NCBI GenBank assembly: GCA_963965975.1
Contig: OZ014415.1
Location: 3,167,001-3,231,000 of the forward strand
Direction: 5' to 3'
DNA length: 64,000 bases
DNA from: Xestospongia bergquistia
Lineage: Eukaryota; Porifera; Demospongiae; Haplosclerida; Petrosiidae
Positions 1 to 10,513 of the stretch are shown piece after piece. The notes under the pieces were generated by a model. It did not search any database, was not told where the DNA came from, and saw only the letters and a program-made list of their open reading frames with translations. The position numbers were made by a program, and so were the translations under genes. The stretch's first letter is position 1; each line of letters begins with the position of its first letter.

Positions 1-2
1 CA

Positions 3-1100
3 ATTCACATGTTCATGAATCCTCTTTGTGGTTGTTGTCATTTACTTTCACATACCTTTTGCGGGCAATCATCACATAGGAACATTGTAGGTGATAATTG
101 TTGTCATTGTGGTTTTGCTGGTTTTCTGTCTACAACAGACATTAATGAAATGGACATTGTGTATTTACGTTTTGAGAATGATTTGTATCGAGTTCCTTTT
201 GTAGTCTGCGTTGACCATGATGAGAAGGCTGTGGTAATAGCTATTAGGGGAACACTATCACTTCATGATGTCATCACTGACTTAACAGCATCTTCACATC
301 CTGTTGAGTTGCCTGGCTGGCCAAGGTTTACAGTTCATAAGGGTATGTACCAAACTGCCTTGTGGATTAAAGGACAGCTTGACGAGGAAGAGGTATTAGA
401 GGAAGCATTCAGAAGAGTTCCTCAATATAAGCTAATAATTGTTGGTCACTCTCTGGGATCAGGTTGTGCTTGTGTTTTAGGACTTTTACTTCGTGAACAA
501 TACCCAGATGTACGTTGCTTTTGTTACTCACCTACTGGCTCTCTATTAAATGCAACTGCTGCAGCATATACACAATCCTTTGTGACCTCAGTCACATTAG
601 GTCAAGATCTGGTCTGTCGTCTTAAAATACGGACAGCTCATCAGTTTAAACAGGAAGTTATAAATGTAATTAAATCTTGTCATAAACCTAAATATCGTAT
701 CTTTTTAGAAGGAGCTTTAGAAACAATAGGAAAATGTTGTGGGCATCATATACTATTTAAAGAAGTAACTGACTCTAGATTAGATGACATTATCAATAGC
801 GAAGATTTATCACCATTAATCTTGTCTGAATCTACATCCTTTGCCTTTGATTCTATTGAAGAAGAAGAAGAAAATCCAACTATACCTCGTCTTTTCCCAC
901 CTGGACGTATCATTCATATTGTTGACACTCTTGAAGAAAGGCGTTGTTTCTTTGCACGTCGTCAGCTAGAAGCTAGATGGAGCTCTGCTAATAGCTTTGA
1001 AGAGATTGTGGTATCTCCAGATATGATTCGTGATCATTTTCCAGATGTCCTATTTCGTGCTATGAAAATGATATATGATCAAAAAAAGGAAGAACTATAA
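3..1100 (+). CDS. DAGLB-like: sn1-specific diacylglycerol lipase, C-terminal part (5' end outside window)
   Basis: The enzyme family is a membrane-anchored serine hydrolase that cleaves the sn-1 acyl chain of diacylglycerol to give 2-monoacylglycerols such as 2-arachidonoylglycerol. The frame is open to the left edge, so the ATG at 9 is probably internal and the membrane-spanning N-terminus lies on upstream exons. Counting from that ATG, a class 3 lipase fold is visible: RGTLSLHD at 80-87, the nucleophile elbow GHSLGSG with Ser148, and the acid in TLGQD at Asp200. The Ser-Asp spacing of 52 matches what I recall for human DAGLA. GRIIH follows at 299-303, and VSPDMIRDHFPD carries the likely catalytic His343. 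An acidic insert near 284-288 sits in the family's variable regulatory loop. The protein ends about 20 residues after His343, as in the short-tailed DAGL-beta type and unlike DAGL-alpha. The stop is TAA at 1098-1100. No frameshift is seen and the triad is complete, so it looks functional. Confidence 0.88.
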   Translation: MHMFMNPLCGCCHLLSHTFCGQSSHRNIVGDNCCHCGFAGFLSTTDINEMDIVYLRFENDLYRVPFVVCVDHDEKAVVIAIRGTLSLHDVITDLTASSHPVELPGWPRFTVHKGMYQTALWIKGQLDEEEVLEEAFRRVPQYKLIIVGHSLGSGCACVLGLLLREQYPDVRCFCYSPTGSLLNATAAAYTQSFVTSVTLGQDLVCRLKIRTAHQFKQEVINVIKSCHKPKYRIFLEGALETIGKCCGHHILFKEVTDSRLDDIINSEDLSPLILSESTSFAFDSIEEEEENPTIPRLFPPGRIIHIVDTLEERRCFFARRQLEARWSSANSFEEIVVSPDMIRDHFPDVLFRAMKMIYDQKKEEL

Positions 1101-1629
1101 CATATTAGAGCTCTTAATAGAGTAGAAAGTGATTAATACATGTACATATATTTTATTGTCTGAATTGTTATTATTTCATTCTTTTTTTCATGAATATAGC
1201 ATATATTTTAACACTACTTACTTATTTCTATCTACTGAAGTTATACAATAGAAATCATATATATCCTATGGGGACAACCCATCGTATGTGTATCTTGGAG
1301 AGCAATTGCATGGCTGTTGTTGAGGGTGAAAGAACTGGGACTATTGTTTATGGTGTTAAAGCTATTCTCTATTTAGCAATTATATGCATTTAGTGGATGG
1401 AGTGCCCATAGATTATACACGTGTTGGAGGGTACGGGTGTAGTGGATTCTTTATGACATTGTGGCCTAACCCAAAACACCATCTCTACCTGTAGACAACT
1501 ACATGATCTTTTAAAGTACTTCATGTGCAGCCTCTTCATGAGTTTACATTATCAATCTATTTAATCATATACATGTACATGTACCATTATACAGAAATAA
1601 TAATTTCAATAAATAAATATTATATAGAT

Positions 1630-1745
1630 TAATGGATAAATGGATGAATACCTAGATGGATAACTGAATGAATGGATGGTTAAATAAACAAATAGATAAA
1701 CAAATGAATGGTTATATGAATGGATGGATGGATGGTGGTTAAATC
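1630..1745. repeat. Degenerate GGAT/ATGG tetranucleotide satellite
   Basis: Successive variants of GGAT, GAAT and AAAT tetramers run through this stretch, e.g. atggatggatggatggtgg near 1721-1739. Similar imperfect tracts occur at 59450-59510 (opposite strand phase) and 60200-60280. Confidence 0.7.
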
Positions 1746-2593
1746 AATATATAAACAGAGAAATGAAATGAAACAGTCTGGTAACTGAACTCTGAAATGT
1801 GAGACTGAGACTTATTTGTAAGGACGATTAGTTTCAACTAAAGCAAATGTATCTAAGAGAGAATAGGTAGTATCTAAATAGCAATTTCTTTCCCCAAAGA
1901 GATGTTTAAGTTTGACTTAATTTAGAATCTAAGTTATAGCCATTTGAGATTTTTAGTACTTATTACAGAGACTACTTGGGTTACATGGACAGATGGATGA
2001 ATGAATGGATCAGAGGGACATAATACAAATAGATACAATACCTTGGATTGTAGTGAAGCAATATGTCCTAAATGAGCTATAGTAGTTGATAGTAAATTAG
2101 AGACTAAGAATGATGGTGGGAAAATGATGGTGGGAAAATTTCAACAGTCTCTACTGTTGGTCCACTATTGAGTACACACTCCAAAAACCAAACTATAAGA
2201 TCTAATGACATGGACATCATGTTGACACTGAACTAGGCAATGTTGTAAGGACTTCCACAAATAAAGAAACTTTGTAACTAGTCCAGTTTATGGATCAGGC
2301 TTAAGAGACCAGTTGAATCAGTGTGAAAATCATACCCCCTAGTCCTGAAGTACTCATTTCTCTTTCAGAGCTGATGGTAAAGGAAGAACCCACAAAATCA
2401 ACTCAAGTTACATATATCACTTCTGGTTTTAGTTTCAAGGATTATGGTAACATTAAATTGATAAAGTCATTGTCTCCATAATATTCAGATCAATCAATTA
2501 TCCTTTGCGTGATTCTATAGTTGTATTGTCCTATAAAAGGTAACCATAGCAATGAGAAATAATTAATTAATTATCATTTATAATTATGCACAC

Positions 2594-2596
<3 letters not shown>

Positions 2597-2629
<33 letters not shown>
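2597..2629. repeat. (AT)n microsatellite
   Basis: An uninterrupted TA dinucleotide tract of about 30 bp, flanked by AT-rich unique sequence. Confidence 0.85.
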
Positions 2630-2632
<3 letters not shown>

Positions 2633-3786
2633 GTTAATTTTAGAATTGAAAAATATCATCATTCATTAGTATTCTTACACTGATATACTATCAACAATAT
2701 ATGCACATAAAGAGTTACCCTACTTGTCCTCTAGGCATGATAGTTTAATCTCAACATTACCAAATTCACTCTAACTTAACTCTTAATTTGACTCTTTATT
2801 AACTGCTTTCTCAAGACTGTGCCAGTTTAATCAAAGTTTTATACAAGTACATGTACATTCTATCTTAACTTTGATCCATGTTTACACTCGAAATTTGAGT
2901 TTTTAAAATTTGAAATTCACTAGTTAGCCACACCCATTAATTCCTTCCACCATCTGATTCAGTAATGGCACACCTTTAAAATATTCTGGCAGTAAAGGTG
3001 GTATAAAAAAGAAGGCAAACGTAATGACAATTTTTGATACCTATAGATATTAGAGATGTTTCATACTCATGTAGCCTCAAAATATGTCAACAACTCCACA
3101 AAATCTATGACTAAATTAAAGAAAGTGACAGGCAGACTACACTCGAGACTCTAAGAAAAGTGAATGACTCTACCAGTCCTAACGTACAAATTAGAATTGG
3201 AGAAGACCTCACTAAACCAACAAAGAGTAAGGACATGCCTGGATGCGTGCCTGTATTTGATGATTTGATTGTAGGCAGAACATGTTACACTTACTTATTT
3301 GATGATTCTTGATAAGTCAATCAACAGTCTTTGAGTCTGGTAACTATCATGCTCTTATAATAGACACATTCTGTGTTACTACAGTATTGAAAAATGTTGC
3401 TAATTTACTAATAATAGTTTCGCATATTCAAATCTGCTTAGTATAAAGTTCTGGCTGCACAAGACTATTGCATTGACTGTATCAACAATAAAGATGTTAT
3501 TGTATTACCACATCTATTTTAACTCTGATAGAGACCCTTAGTCTGTCATGTAGAGACTGTTATTCTATTATGACATTACTTGTATACAATTTAACATGTG
3601 TCCTGACATATTGTTATCTGTGATTTCTATAAATGTACATTATATAATAAACATACAGACACAAGGACAAGAAAGTATTGTAATCCTCATCCATGCTTAG
3701 AGTGTTGAGGGTTAAAATAAAAAGTAGGAGAAACCAATGCTACTGAACTCATGAGATATGGTCATTAAGAGCATGTTTTTTTTGCA

Positions 3787-4317
3787 GGTTATTGAACTTG
3801 GGAACTCCAATTCAGTGTTCACAGTATGTACAGAGGAATAATATTTTACTGGTTGCTGTGTTTATTATATATATAATAGACTATAAAATGTATGACACAT
3901 TAATCCTGGCACACTGTACATGTCAGACATAAAAATAACTAATTCAGTAACACTATACATGTAGTTTATAGGTGAAGATCACTTTAAAATAACATTTGAT
4001 CCCCTTTTTAGTGGTTTTGAATTTCATCAATGTGATAACAAGGTAATCTTACTAGCCCAGTCTTTAAAAGTACCAAAATTGATACTATTATCCCCTTTAA
4101 TTAAGGACTCCTTTATATAAAAATTATTAAAGTGTTCATTATAGAAATTCTAAATAATAAGTAAAGTAAAACAACTTACATTACTTTGAGGAAGATAAAT
4201 CGAGAGTGGAAGCCTACAGTACTATATAACATTTCTGGATAATCAAATGGTTGATAAAAAGGTGCCTAATATATACAAATATAGAGTAAATATAGAGTAA
4301 ATATGTATGTATGTATG

Positions 4318-4362
<45 letters not shown>

Positions 4363-4369
4363 TAAAGAT
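3787..4369. repeat. Flanking segment duplicated at 15244-15780
   Basis: This stretch shares extended collinear similarity with 15244-15780. Matching landmarks are a ttattgaacttgg / ttattgagcttgg start, a block around tgtcagacataaaaa, a block at tgataacaaggtaatctta, and matching tails. In both places a methyltransferase C-terminal relic follows directly, so flank plus relic were copied together. The 3' part here holds a (TATG)n(TA)n microsatellite (about 4297-4356) that is much shorter in the other copy. Confidence 0.75.
4297..4356. repeat. (TATG)n(TA)n compound microsatellite
   Basis: Repeated tatg units run into an uninterrupted TA tract, just before the first methyltransferase relic. Confidence 0.85.
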
Positions 4370-4707
4370 TAAGTACTAAAGAAGAGTTCAATCAAGTTGT
4401 TACAAATTAACAAAGTATCTTAAAACAGGTCAAAAATTATTAATATTTGATGTTGAGAGTCCAGAGTACTATTATCTGCTTTAAAGAAAATGGATATACT
4501 GATGTGAATACTTCTCATAAACCAAATGAGAGGTTAAATATTCCAGGAACTATAAATCCTGTAGCTTCAATTTTTGCGATTGCCACTAAAAAGAGACAAA
4601 CATGAAGAGAAGACCTTGATCTTTTTAGAAAGTCTTCCATCAAAAAAGATTTCTATTATTTCATAAATGTTATTACTTTAGCCACTATGTCGACTATTAG
4701 CTCTTAG
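4370..4707 (+). pseudogene. Methyltransferase relic 1 (C-terminal piece)
   Basis: Reads as the last strands and helices of an NNMT-type fold: LTKYLKTG, IFDVESPEYY, then NGYTDVNTSHKPNERLNIPG and a terminal segment ending in TAG. A deletion removes the YYVGKDLF segment, joining tactattat directly to ctgctttaaag, and a stop lies after the K-R-Q-T region. Confidence 0.7.
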
Positions 4708-4790
4708 CAATTAGTTATAAAACAGTTAATGAACTAAAGATGCCTCCTATTTAATTTAATAAGCATTTGTATAAACTAAAATTGTTAATC

Positions 4791-5463
4791 ATGATGGCAA
4801 AAGATTGTGTTTTGAAGGATTATCACACTCAATTTGACCCACAAGACTACCTAAAGCAATATGCTAAAGTTACAGCTTGGCTTTCTTTCCCACTAAAGGT
4901 TCTACATGGCTTGTTCCAGTTTGATTGAACAACTTCTGCTGGTTTGAAAGTACTAGACTTTGGCTGTGATCCTCTACCAGTATATTGTAACACCATTGCA
5001 TCAGGCATAATAAGTAAGGCGTGGTGAATTTTGGACACGTGGGGATTTTTTACACTCTGCCGACGTTTGTGCATTAAATACCAAAATGAATTCAATGATC
5101 TTGTTACAAAATTAACAAAGTATCTTAAAACAGGTGGATAATTACTAATATTTGATGTTGAGTGTCCAGAGTACTATTATGTTGGAGAAGACCTGTTCCA
5201 CTTCTTTGCATTACTCCAGACCCACTTACTTCTGCTTTAAAGAAAATGGATATACTGATGTGAATACTTCTCATTAACCAAATGAGAGGTTAAATATTTC
5301 AGGAACTATAAATCCTGTAGCTTCAATTTTTGTGATTGCCACTAAAAAGAGACAAACACGCAGAGAAGAGATTGATCATTTTAGAAAGTCTTCCATCAAA
5401 GAAGATTACTATTACTTCATAAATGTTATTACTTTAGCCACTCTTTCGATTATTAGCTCTTAG
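4791..5463 (+). pseudogene. Methyltransferase relic 2 (N-terminal piece fused to C-terminal piece)
   Basis: Begins with ATG and DYHTQFDPQDYLKQYAKVTA, which resembles the NNMT/INMT/PNMT N-terminus (FNPRDYLEKYY in mammals, from memory). SAM-binding motif I then reads LKVLDFGCDP, with the usual glycine changed. A stop interrupts the frame before that motif. After TIASGIIS the sequence jumps through a foreign stretch of about 60 bp straight into the C-terminal piece, so the central half of the enzyme is missing. Confidence 0.75.
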
Positions 5464-5963
5464 CACTTGAGTTAAGAAAACGTGTAAAAGGAGTGATACT
5501 TTGTGATGCATGCAGTGATCCACCTCCTTCAGTACCTGGTTGTGTGCCCTTATGACATCATTCTGTGCAGTTTGAGTTTAATAGCAGCATTAAGTACTGA
5601 AGAAGAATTCAATCAACTTGTTACAAAATTAACAAAGTATCTTAAAACAGGTGGATAATTACTAATATTTGATGTTGAGAGTCCAGAGTACTATTATGTT
5701 GGAAAAGACCTGTTCCACTTCTTTGCATTACTCCAGACCTACTTACATATGCTTTAAAGAAAATGGATACACTGATGTGAATACTTCTCATAATCCAAAT
5801 GAAAAGTTAAATATCCAGGAACTATTAATCCTGTAGCTTCAATTTTTATGATTGCCACTAAAAAGAGACAAACATGCAGAGAAGACCTTGATCCAACAAA
5901 AAAGATTTCTATTATTTCATAAATGTTACTACTTTAGCCACTATGTTGACTATTAGCTCTTAG
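5464..5963 (+). pseudogene. Methyltransferase relic 3 (middle + C-terminal piece)
   Basis: Starts immediately after the stop of relic 2 with a segment equivalent to LRKRVKGVIACDA..DPPL, then YDIILCSLSL, EEFNQLVTKL and the C-terminal part. Frameshifts lie in the proline-rich segment and around the second half, and about 15 bp are missing near 5894. Confidence 0.7.
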
Positions 5964-6046
5964 CAATTAGTTATAAAACAGTTAATGAACTAAAGATGCC
6001 TCCTATTTAATTTAATACGCATTTGTATAAACTAAAATTGTTAATC

Positions 6047-6327
6047 ATGATGGCAACAGATTGTGTTTTGAAGGATTATCACGCTCAATTTGACCCACAA
6101 GACTACCTAAAGTAATATGCTAAAGTTACAGCTTGGCTTTCTTTCTACTAAAGGTTCTACACAGCTTATTCAAATTTTATGGAACAACTTCTGCTGGTCT
6201 GAAATACTAGACTTTGGTTGTGGTCCTATACCAGTATATTGCTACACCATTGCATCAGGGATAATAAGTTAGGTGTGGTGAATTTTGGACACGTGGGGAT
6301 TTTTACACTCTGCCGGCTTTTGTGCAC
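6047..6327 (+). pseudogene. Methyltransferase relic 4 (N-terminal piece)
   Basis: N-terminal piece with an in-frame stop after QDYLK, a frame break before the motif, and motif I as LDFGCGP. It ends in the common foreign tail (acgtggggatttttacactc) and then runs into pogo-flank sequence. Confidence 0.7.
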
Positions 6328-6916
6328 TTGTTGTAAGGAAGAAAGACTTCTAGCCCCAAATTACTACTATAAGTAAGTGGTCTAGTATGATATACGCAAA
6401 CAAACTAGGCTGGAGCTAAGCTTTTTCGAAAAATTTTATATCCAGTTCTAAGAATATCAAGACTTATTACAGTACAGGAGAGATTGTACAGCTTTAAGTT
6501 ATACTGGACATTCATACAAACATTGAGTAGTTCATTGTGATCTTCATAACTATAATTCTCAAGTTGTAATATTTTTTATTAATTAATAAATTAAAATTAT
6601 TTAAGCCATAGAAATAGGTGACAACAACATTAGAAAATTTAGAACAAATAGCAGGAGAATGGCTAAGCAGTACACAAAAAAGACCTAGATGCAGTCAAAA
6701 AGGTAAAATATGGCAATAGTGTTAAATTAACTGCTAAAATGTTTGGCATACTCACTCAACTCTAAATGATTTAATCAATGTTCTGGGCCACACACTAAAA
6801 TTGGTGCGGGTGCTCTAACTGGTCTACCAGAAGCCATTGAGAAGGAGATAATCATGACTTGCCAATATACTAGTTGAAATAGGTTTTGCTATGTCAAGAG
6901 ATTTGGTTGAGGTTGT
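6328..6916 (+). mobile_element. Truncated 5' fragment of the pogo-like transposon
   Basis: Collinear with 10514-11115, including the leader (ttgttgtaaggaagaaagac), the start region ctaagcagtacac, the helix-turn-helix segment KMFGI and LVEVV. Small indels break the frame. It is joined abruptly to a methyltransferase C end at 6917, so it was carried along by array rearrangement and is no complete insertion. Confidence 0.8.
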
Positions 6917-7073
6917 ACTTCAATCCTGTAACTTCAATTTTTGTGATTGCCACTAAAAGAGACAAACATGAAGACAAGACCTTGATCTTTTTAGAAAGTC
7001 CTCCAACAAAAAGATTTCTATTATTTCATAAATGTTATTACTTTTAGCAACTTTGTCGACTATTAGCTCTTAG
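6917..7073 (+). pseudogene. Methyltransferase relic 5 (3' end only)
   Basis: Only the last 150 bp or so of the C piece remain, equivalent to SIFVIATK..., the helix with DLDLF, and the terminal TAG. It is fused to pogo sequence on its left. Confidence 0.65.
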
Positions 7074-7156
7074 CAATTAGTTATAAAACAGTTAATGAAC
7101 TAAAGATGCCTCCTATTTAATTTAATAAGCATTTGTATAAACTAAAATTGTTAATC

Positions 7157-7828
7157 ATGATGGCAAAAGATTGTGTTTTGAAGGATTATCACACTCAATT
7201 TGACCCACAAGACTACCTAAAGCAATATGCTAAAGTTACAGCTTGGCTTTCTTTCCCACTAAAGGTTCTACATGGCTTGTTCCAATTTATGGAACAACTT
7301 CTGCTGGTTTGAAAGTACTAGACTTTGGCTGTGATCCTATACCAGTATATTGCAACACCATTGCATCAGGGATAATAAGTAAGGCGTGGTGAATTTTGGA
7401 CACGTGGGGATTTTTTACACTCTGCCGACTTTTGTGCATTAAATACTAAAAAGAATTCAATCATCTTGTTACAAAATTAACAAAGTATCTTTAAAAAGGT
7501 GGATAATTACTAATATTTGATGTTGAGAGTCCACAGTACTATTATGTTGGAAAAGACCTGTTCCACTTCTTTGCATTACCTCAGACCCACTTACATATGC
7601 TTTAAAGAAAATGGACATACTAATGTGAATACTTTTCATAAACCAAACAAGAGGTTAAATATTTCAGGAACTATAAATCCTGTAGCTTCAATTTTTGCAA
7701 TTGCCACTAAAAAGAGACAAACATGCAGAGAAGACATTGATCATTTTAGACAGTACTCCATCAAAAAAATTTACCATTTATTCATAAATGTTACTACTTT
7801 AGCCACTATGTTGACTATTAGCGCTTAG
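7157..7828 (+). pseudogene. Methyltransferase relic 6 (N fused to C)
   Basis: N piece with motif I LDFGCDP, the foreign tail, then the C piece. From 7517 the C-terminal frame stays open to the TAG at 7826-7828 (KENGHTNVNTFHKPNKRLNI...), but its first part is a shifted frame (TSLHYLRPTYICF), so a frameshift lies near 7580. Confidence 0.7.
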
Positions 7829-7924
7829 CAATTAATTTTAAATAGTAGTTATAAAACAGTTAATGAACTAAAGATGCCTCCTATTTAATTTAATAAGCAT
7901 TTGTATAAACTAAAATTGTTAATC

Positions 7925-8594
7925 ATGATGGCAACAGATTGTGTTTTGAAGGATTATCACACTCAATTTGACCTACAAGACTACCTAAAGTAATATGCTA
8001 AAGTTACAGCTTGGCTTTCTTTCTACTAAAGGTTCTACATGGCTTGTTCCAATTTTATGGAACAACTTCTGCTGGTTTGAAAGTACTAGACTTTGGCTGT
8101 GGTCCTATACCAGTATATTGCTACACCATTGCACTCAGGGATAATAAGTAAGGCGTGGTGAATTTTGGACACGTGGGGATTTTTTACACTCTGCCGACTT
8201 TTGTGCATTAAATACTAAAAGGAATTCAATCAACTTGTTACAAAATTAACAAAGTATCTTAAAACAGGTTGAAAATTACTAATATTTGATGTTGAGAGTC
8301 CAGAGTACTATTATGTTGGAAAAGATCTGTTCCACTTCTTTGCATTACTCCAGACCCACTTACATCTGCTTTGAAGAAAATGGATACACTGATGTAAATA
8401 CTTAACGTAAACCAAATGAGAAGTTAAACATTCCAGAATCTATAAATCCTGTAGCTTCAATTTTTGCGATTGCCACTAAAAAGAGACAAACATGCAGAGA
8501 AGACCTTGATCTTTTTAGAAAGTCCTCCATCAAAAAAGACTGCTACCAATTAATAAATGTTATTACTTTAACCACTATTTCAATTATTATATAG
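7925..8594 (+). pseudogene. Methyltransferase relic 7 (N fused to C)
   Basis: As relic 6, with an intact LDFGCGP motif I but a stop after QDYLK and frameshifts before and after motif I. The C piece ends in a divergent tattatatag tail that is shared with the next three units. Confidence 0.7.
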
Positions 8595-9110
8595 CTCTTT
8601 GCACTTGACTTAAGAAATCGCGTAAAAGAAGTGATACATTGTGATGCATGCAGTGATCCACCTCTTCCAGCACCTGGTTGAGGCCCTTTATGATATCATT
8701 CTGTGCAGTTTAAGTTTATTAGTAGCATTAAGTACTGAAGAAGAATTCAATCAACTAGTTACAAAATTAACAAAGTATCATAAAACTGGTGGAAAATTAC
8801 TCATATTTCATGTTGAAAATCCAGGGTACTATTATGTTGGAAAAGAGCTGTTCCACTTCTTTTTATTACTCCAAACCTACTTACATCTGCTTTGAAGAAA
8901 ATGGACACAGTAATGTGAATACTTCTCACAAACCAAATGAAAAGTTAAATATTCCAGGAACAATAAATCCTATAGCTTCAATTTTTGCGATTGCCACTAA
9001 AGAGACAAACATGCATAGAAGACCTTGATCTTTTTAGAAAGTCCTCCAACCAAAAAGACTGCTACCAATTCATAAATGTTATTACTTTAACCACTATTTC
9101 AATTATTATA
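8595..9110 (+). pseudogene. Methyltransferase relic 8 (middle + C, first of three direct repeats)
   Basis: Unit of about 510 bp starting ctctttgcacttgact. It retains YDIILCSLSLLVALSTEEEF and YYYVGKELFHFF, equivalent to the NNMT YYMVGEQKFSSL segment, then a frameshift into LLQTYLHLL where ITPDLL-type sequence is expected. Confidence 0.7.
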
Positions 9111-9620
9111 TAGCTCTTTGCACTTGACTTAAGAAATTGCGTAAAAGAAGTGATACATTGTGATGCATGCAGTGATCCACCTCTTCCAGCACCTGGTTGA
9201 GGCCCCTTATGATATCATTCTGTGCAGTTTGAGTTTATTAGCAGCATTAAGTACTGAAGAAGAATTTGTTACAAAATTAACAAAGTATCATAAAACTGGT
9301 GGAAAATTACTCATATTTCATGTTGAAAATCCAAGGTAATATTATGCTGGAAAAGAGCTGTTCCACTTCTTTGGATTACTCCAGACCCACTTACATCTGC
9401 TTTAATGAAAATGGATACACTGATGTAAATACTTCTTGTAAACCAAATGAGAAGTTAAATATTCCAGGAACTATAACTCCTATAGCTTTAATTTTTGCGA
9501 TTGCTACTAAAGAGACAAACATGCAGAGAAGACCTTGGTCTTTTTAGAAAGTCCTCCATCAAAAAAGACTGCTACCAATTCATAAATGTTATTACTTTAA
9601 CCACTATTTCAATTATTATA
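9111..9620 (+). pseudogene. Methyltransferase relic 9 (second direct repeat)
   Basis: Repeat of the preceding unit with a small deletion in the EEFNQL segment (gaagaatttgttac) and a stop in place of the first Tyr of YYYVGK (ccaaggtaatattatg). Confidence 0.7.
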
Positions 9621-10136
9621 TAGCTCTTTGCACTTGACTTAAGAAGTCGCGTAAAAGAAGTGATACATTGTGATGCATGCAGTGATCCACCTCTTCCAGT
9701 ACCTGGTTGAGGCCCTTTATGACATCATTATGTGAAGTTTGAGTTTATTAGTAGCATTAAGTACTGAAGAAGAATTCAATCAACTAGTTACAAAATTAAC
9801 AAAGTATCATAAAACAGGTGAAAAATTACTCATATTTCATGTTGAAAATCCAGGGTACTCTTATGTTGGAAAAGAGTTCTTTGGATTACTCCAGACCCAC
9901 TTACATCTGTCTTAAGGAAATGGATACACTGAAGTGAATACTTCTCGTAAACCAAATGAGAAGTTAAATATTCCAGGAACAATAAATTCTGTAGCTTAAA
10001 TTTTTGCATTTGCAACTAAAAAGAGACAAACATGCCAAGAAGACCTTGATCTTTTTAGAAAGTCCTCCAACAAAAAAGACTACTATTAATTCATAAATTT
10101 ATTACTTTAGCCACTATGTGGACTATTAGCTCTTAG
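9621..10136 (+). pseudogene. Methyltransferase relic 10 (third direct repeat)
   Basis: Third unit. It has lost about 12 bp of the GKELFHFF segment, and its 3' end reverts to the ctcttag end and linker type seen in relics 1-6, so it is itself a recombinant between two repeat subtypes. Confidence 0.7.
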
Positions 10137-10232
10137 CAATTAATTTTAAATATTAATTATAAAACAGCTAATAAGTTAAAGATGCCTTCTATCGAATTTA
10201 ATAAGTACTTGTATAAATTAAAATTGTTAATC

Positions 10233-10513
10233 ATGATGGCAAAAGATCATGTTTGAATGATCATCACACTCAATTTGACCCACAAGACTACCTAAAGTAA
10301 TATGCTAAAGTTACAGCTTGGTTTTCTTACCCACTAAAGGTTCTACGTGGCTTGTTCCAATTTTATGGAACAACTCCTGCTTGTCTGAAAGTACTAGACT
10401 TTGGCTGTGGTCCTATACCAGTATATTGCTACACCATTGCATCAGGGATAATAAGTTAGGCTTGGTGAAATTTGGACACATGGGGATTTTTTACACTCTG
10501 CCGACTTTTGCGC
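10233..10513 (+). pseudogene. Methyltransferase relic 11 (N-terminal piece next to pogo)
   Basis: N piece with a frameshift near the start (aaaagatcatgtttgaatg) and motif I LDFGCGP. The foreign tail then runs into the complete pogo leader at 10514, the same junction as at 6327/6328. Confidence 0.7.

Larger units (their letters stand above)
1101..3786. other. Intergenic / 3' flank of the lipase gene, simple repeats, no gene recognised
   Basis: This is AT-rich sequence. A possible polyadenylation signal AATAAA lies near 1611-1617. Degenerate tetranucleotide (ATGG/GGAT) tracts lie at about 1630-1745 and 1990-2010. A 51-codon open stretch at 3160-3312 looks coding-like but has no recognised family and no start codon. 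Short open frames such as 1190-1393 have no homology I recognise. Confidence 0.5.
4370..10513 (+). repeat. Tandem, shuffled array of NNMT/PNMT-type methyltransferase pseudogene pieces
   Basis: Three building blocks recur in + orientation. N is an amino-terminal piece starting ATGATGGCAA and running past SAM motif I. M is a middle piece with a DPPL motif. C is a carboxy-terminal piece ending in a TAG. A linker of about 80 bp (tagcaattag...ttgttaatc) joins most C ends to the next N start. Order: C; N+C; M+C; N then a pogo fragment; C end; N+C; N+C; M+C; M+C; M+C; N then pogo. The last three M+C units repeat with a period of 510-519 bp. The N+C units starting at 7157 and 7925 are 768 bp apart. 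Every unit has stops or frameshifts. Confidence 0.85.

Noticed and set aside
1190-1393. 67-codon frame after the lipase gene
   Set aside because: Hydrophobic, AT-driven composition, no homology and no promoter or splice context; most likely 3' flank.
8595-10136. CRISPR-like or satellite array
   Set aside because: Units are about 510 bp of degenerate coding sequence without unique spacers; tandem pseudogene duplication explains them.
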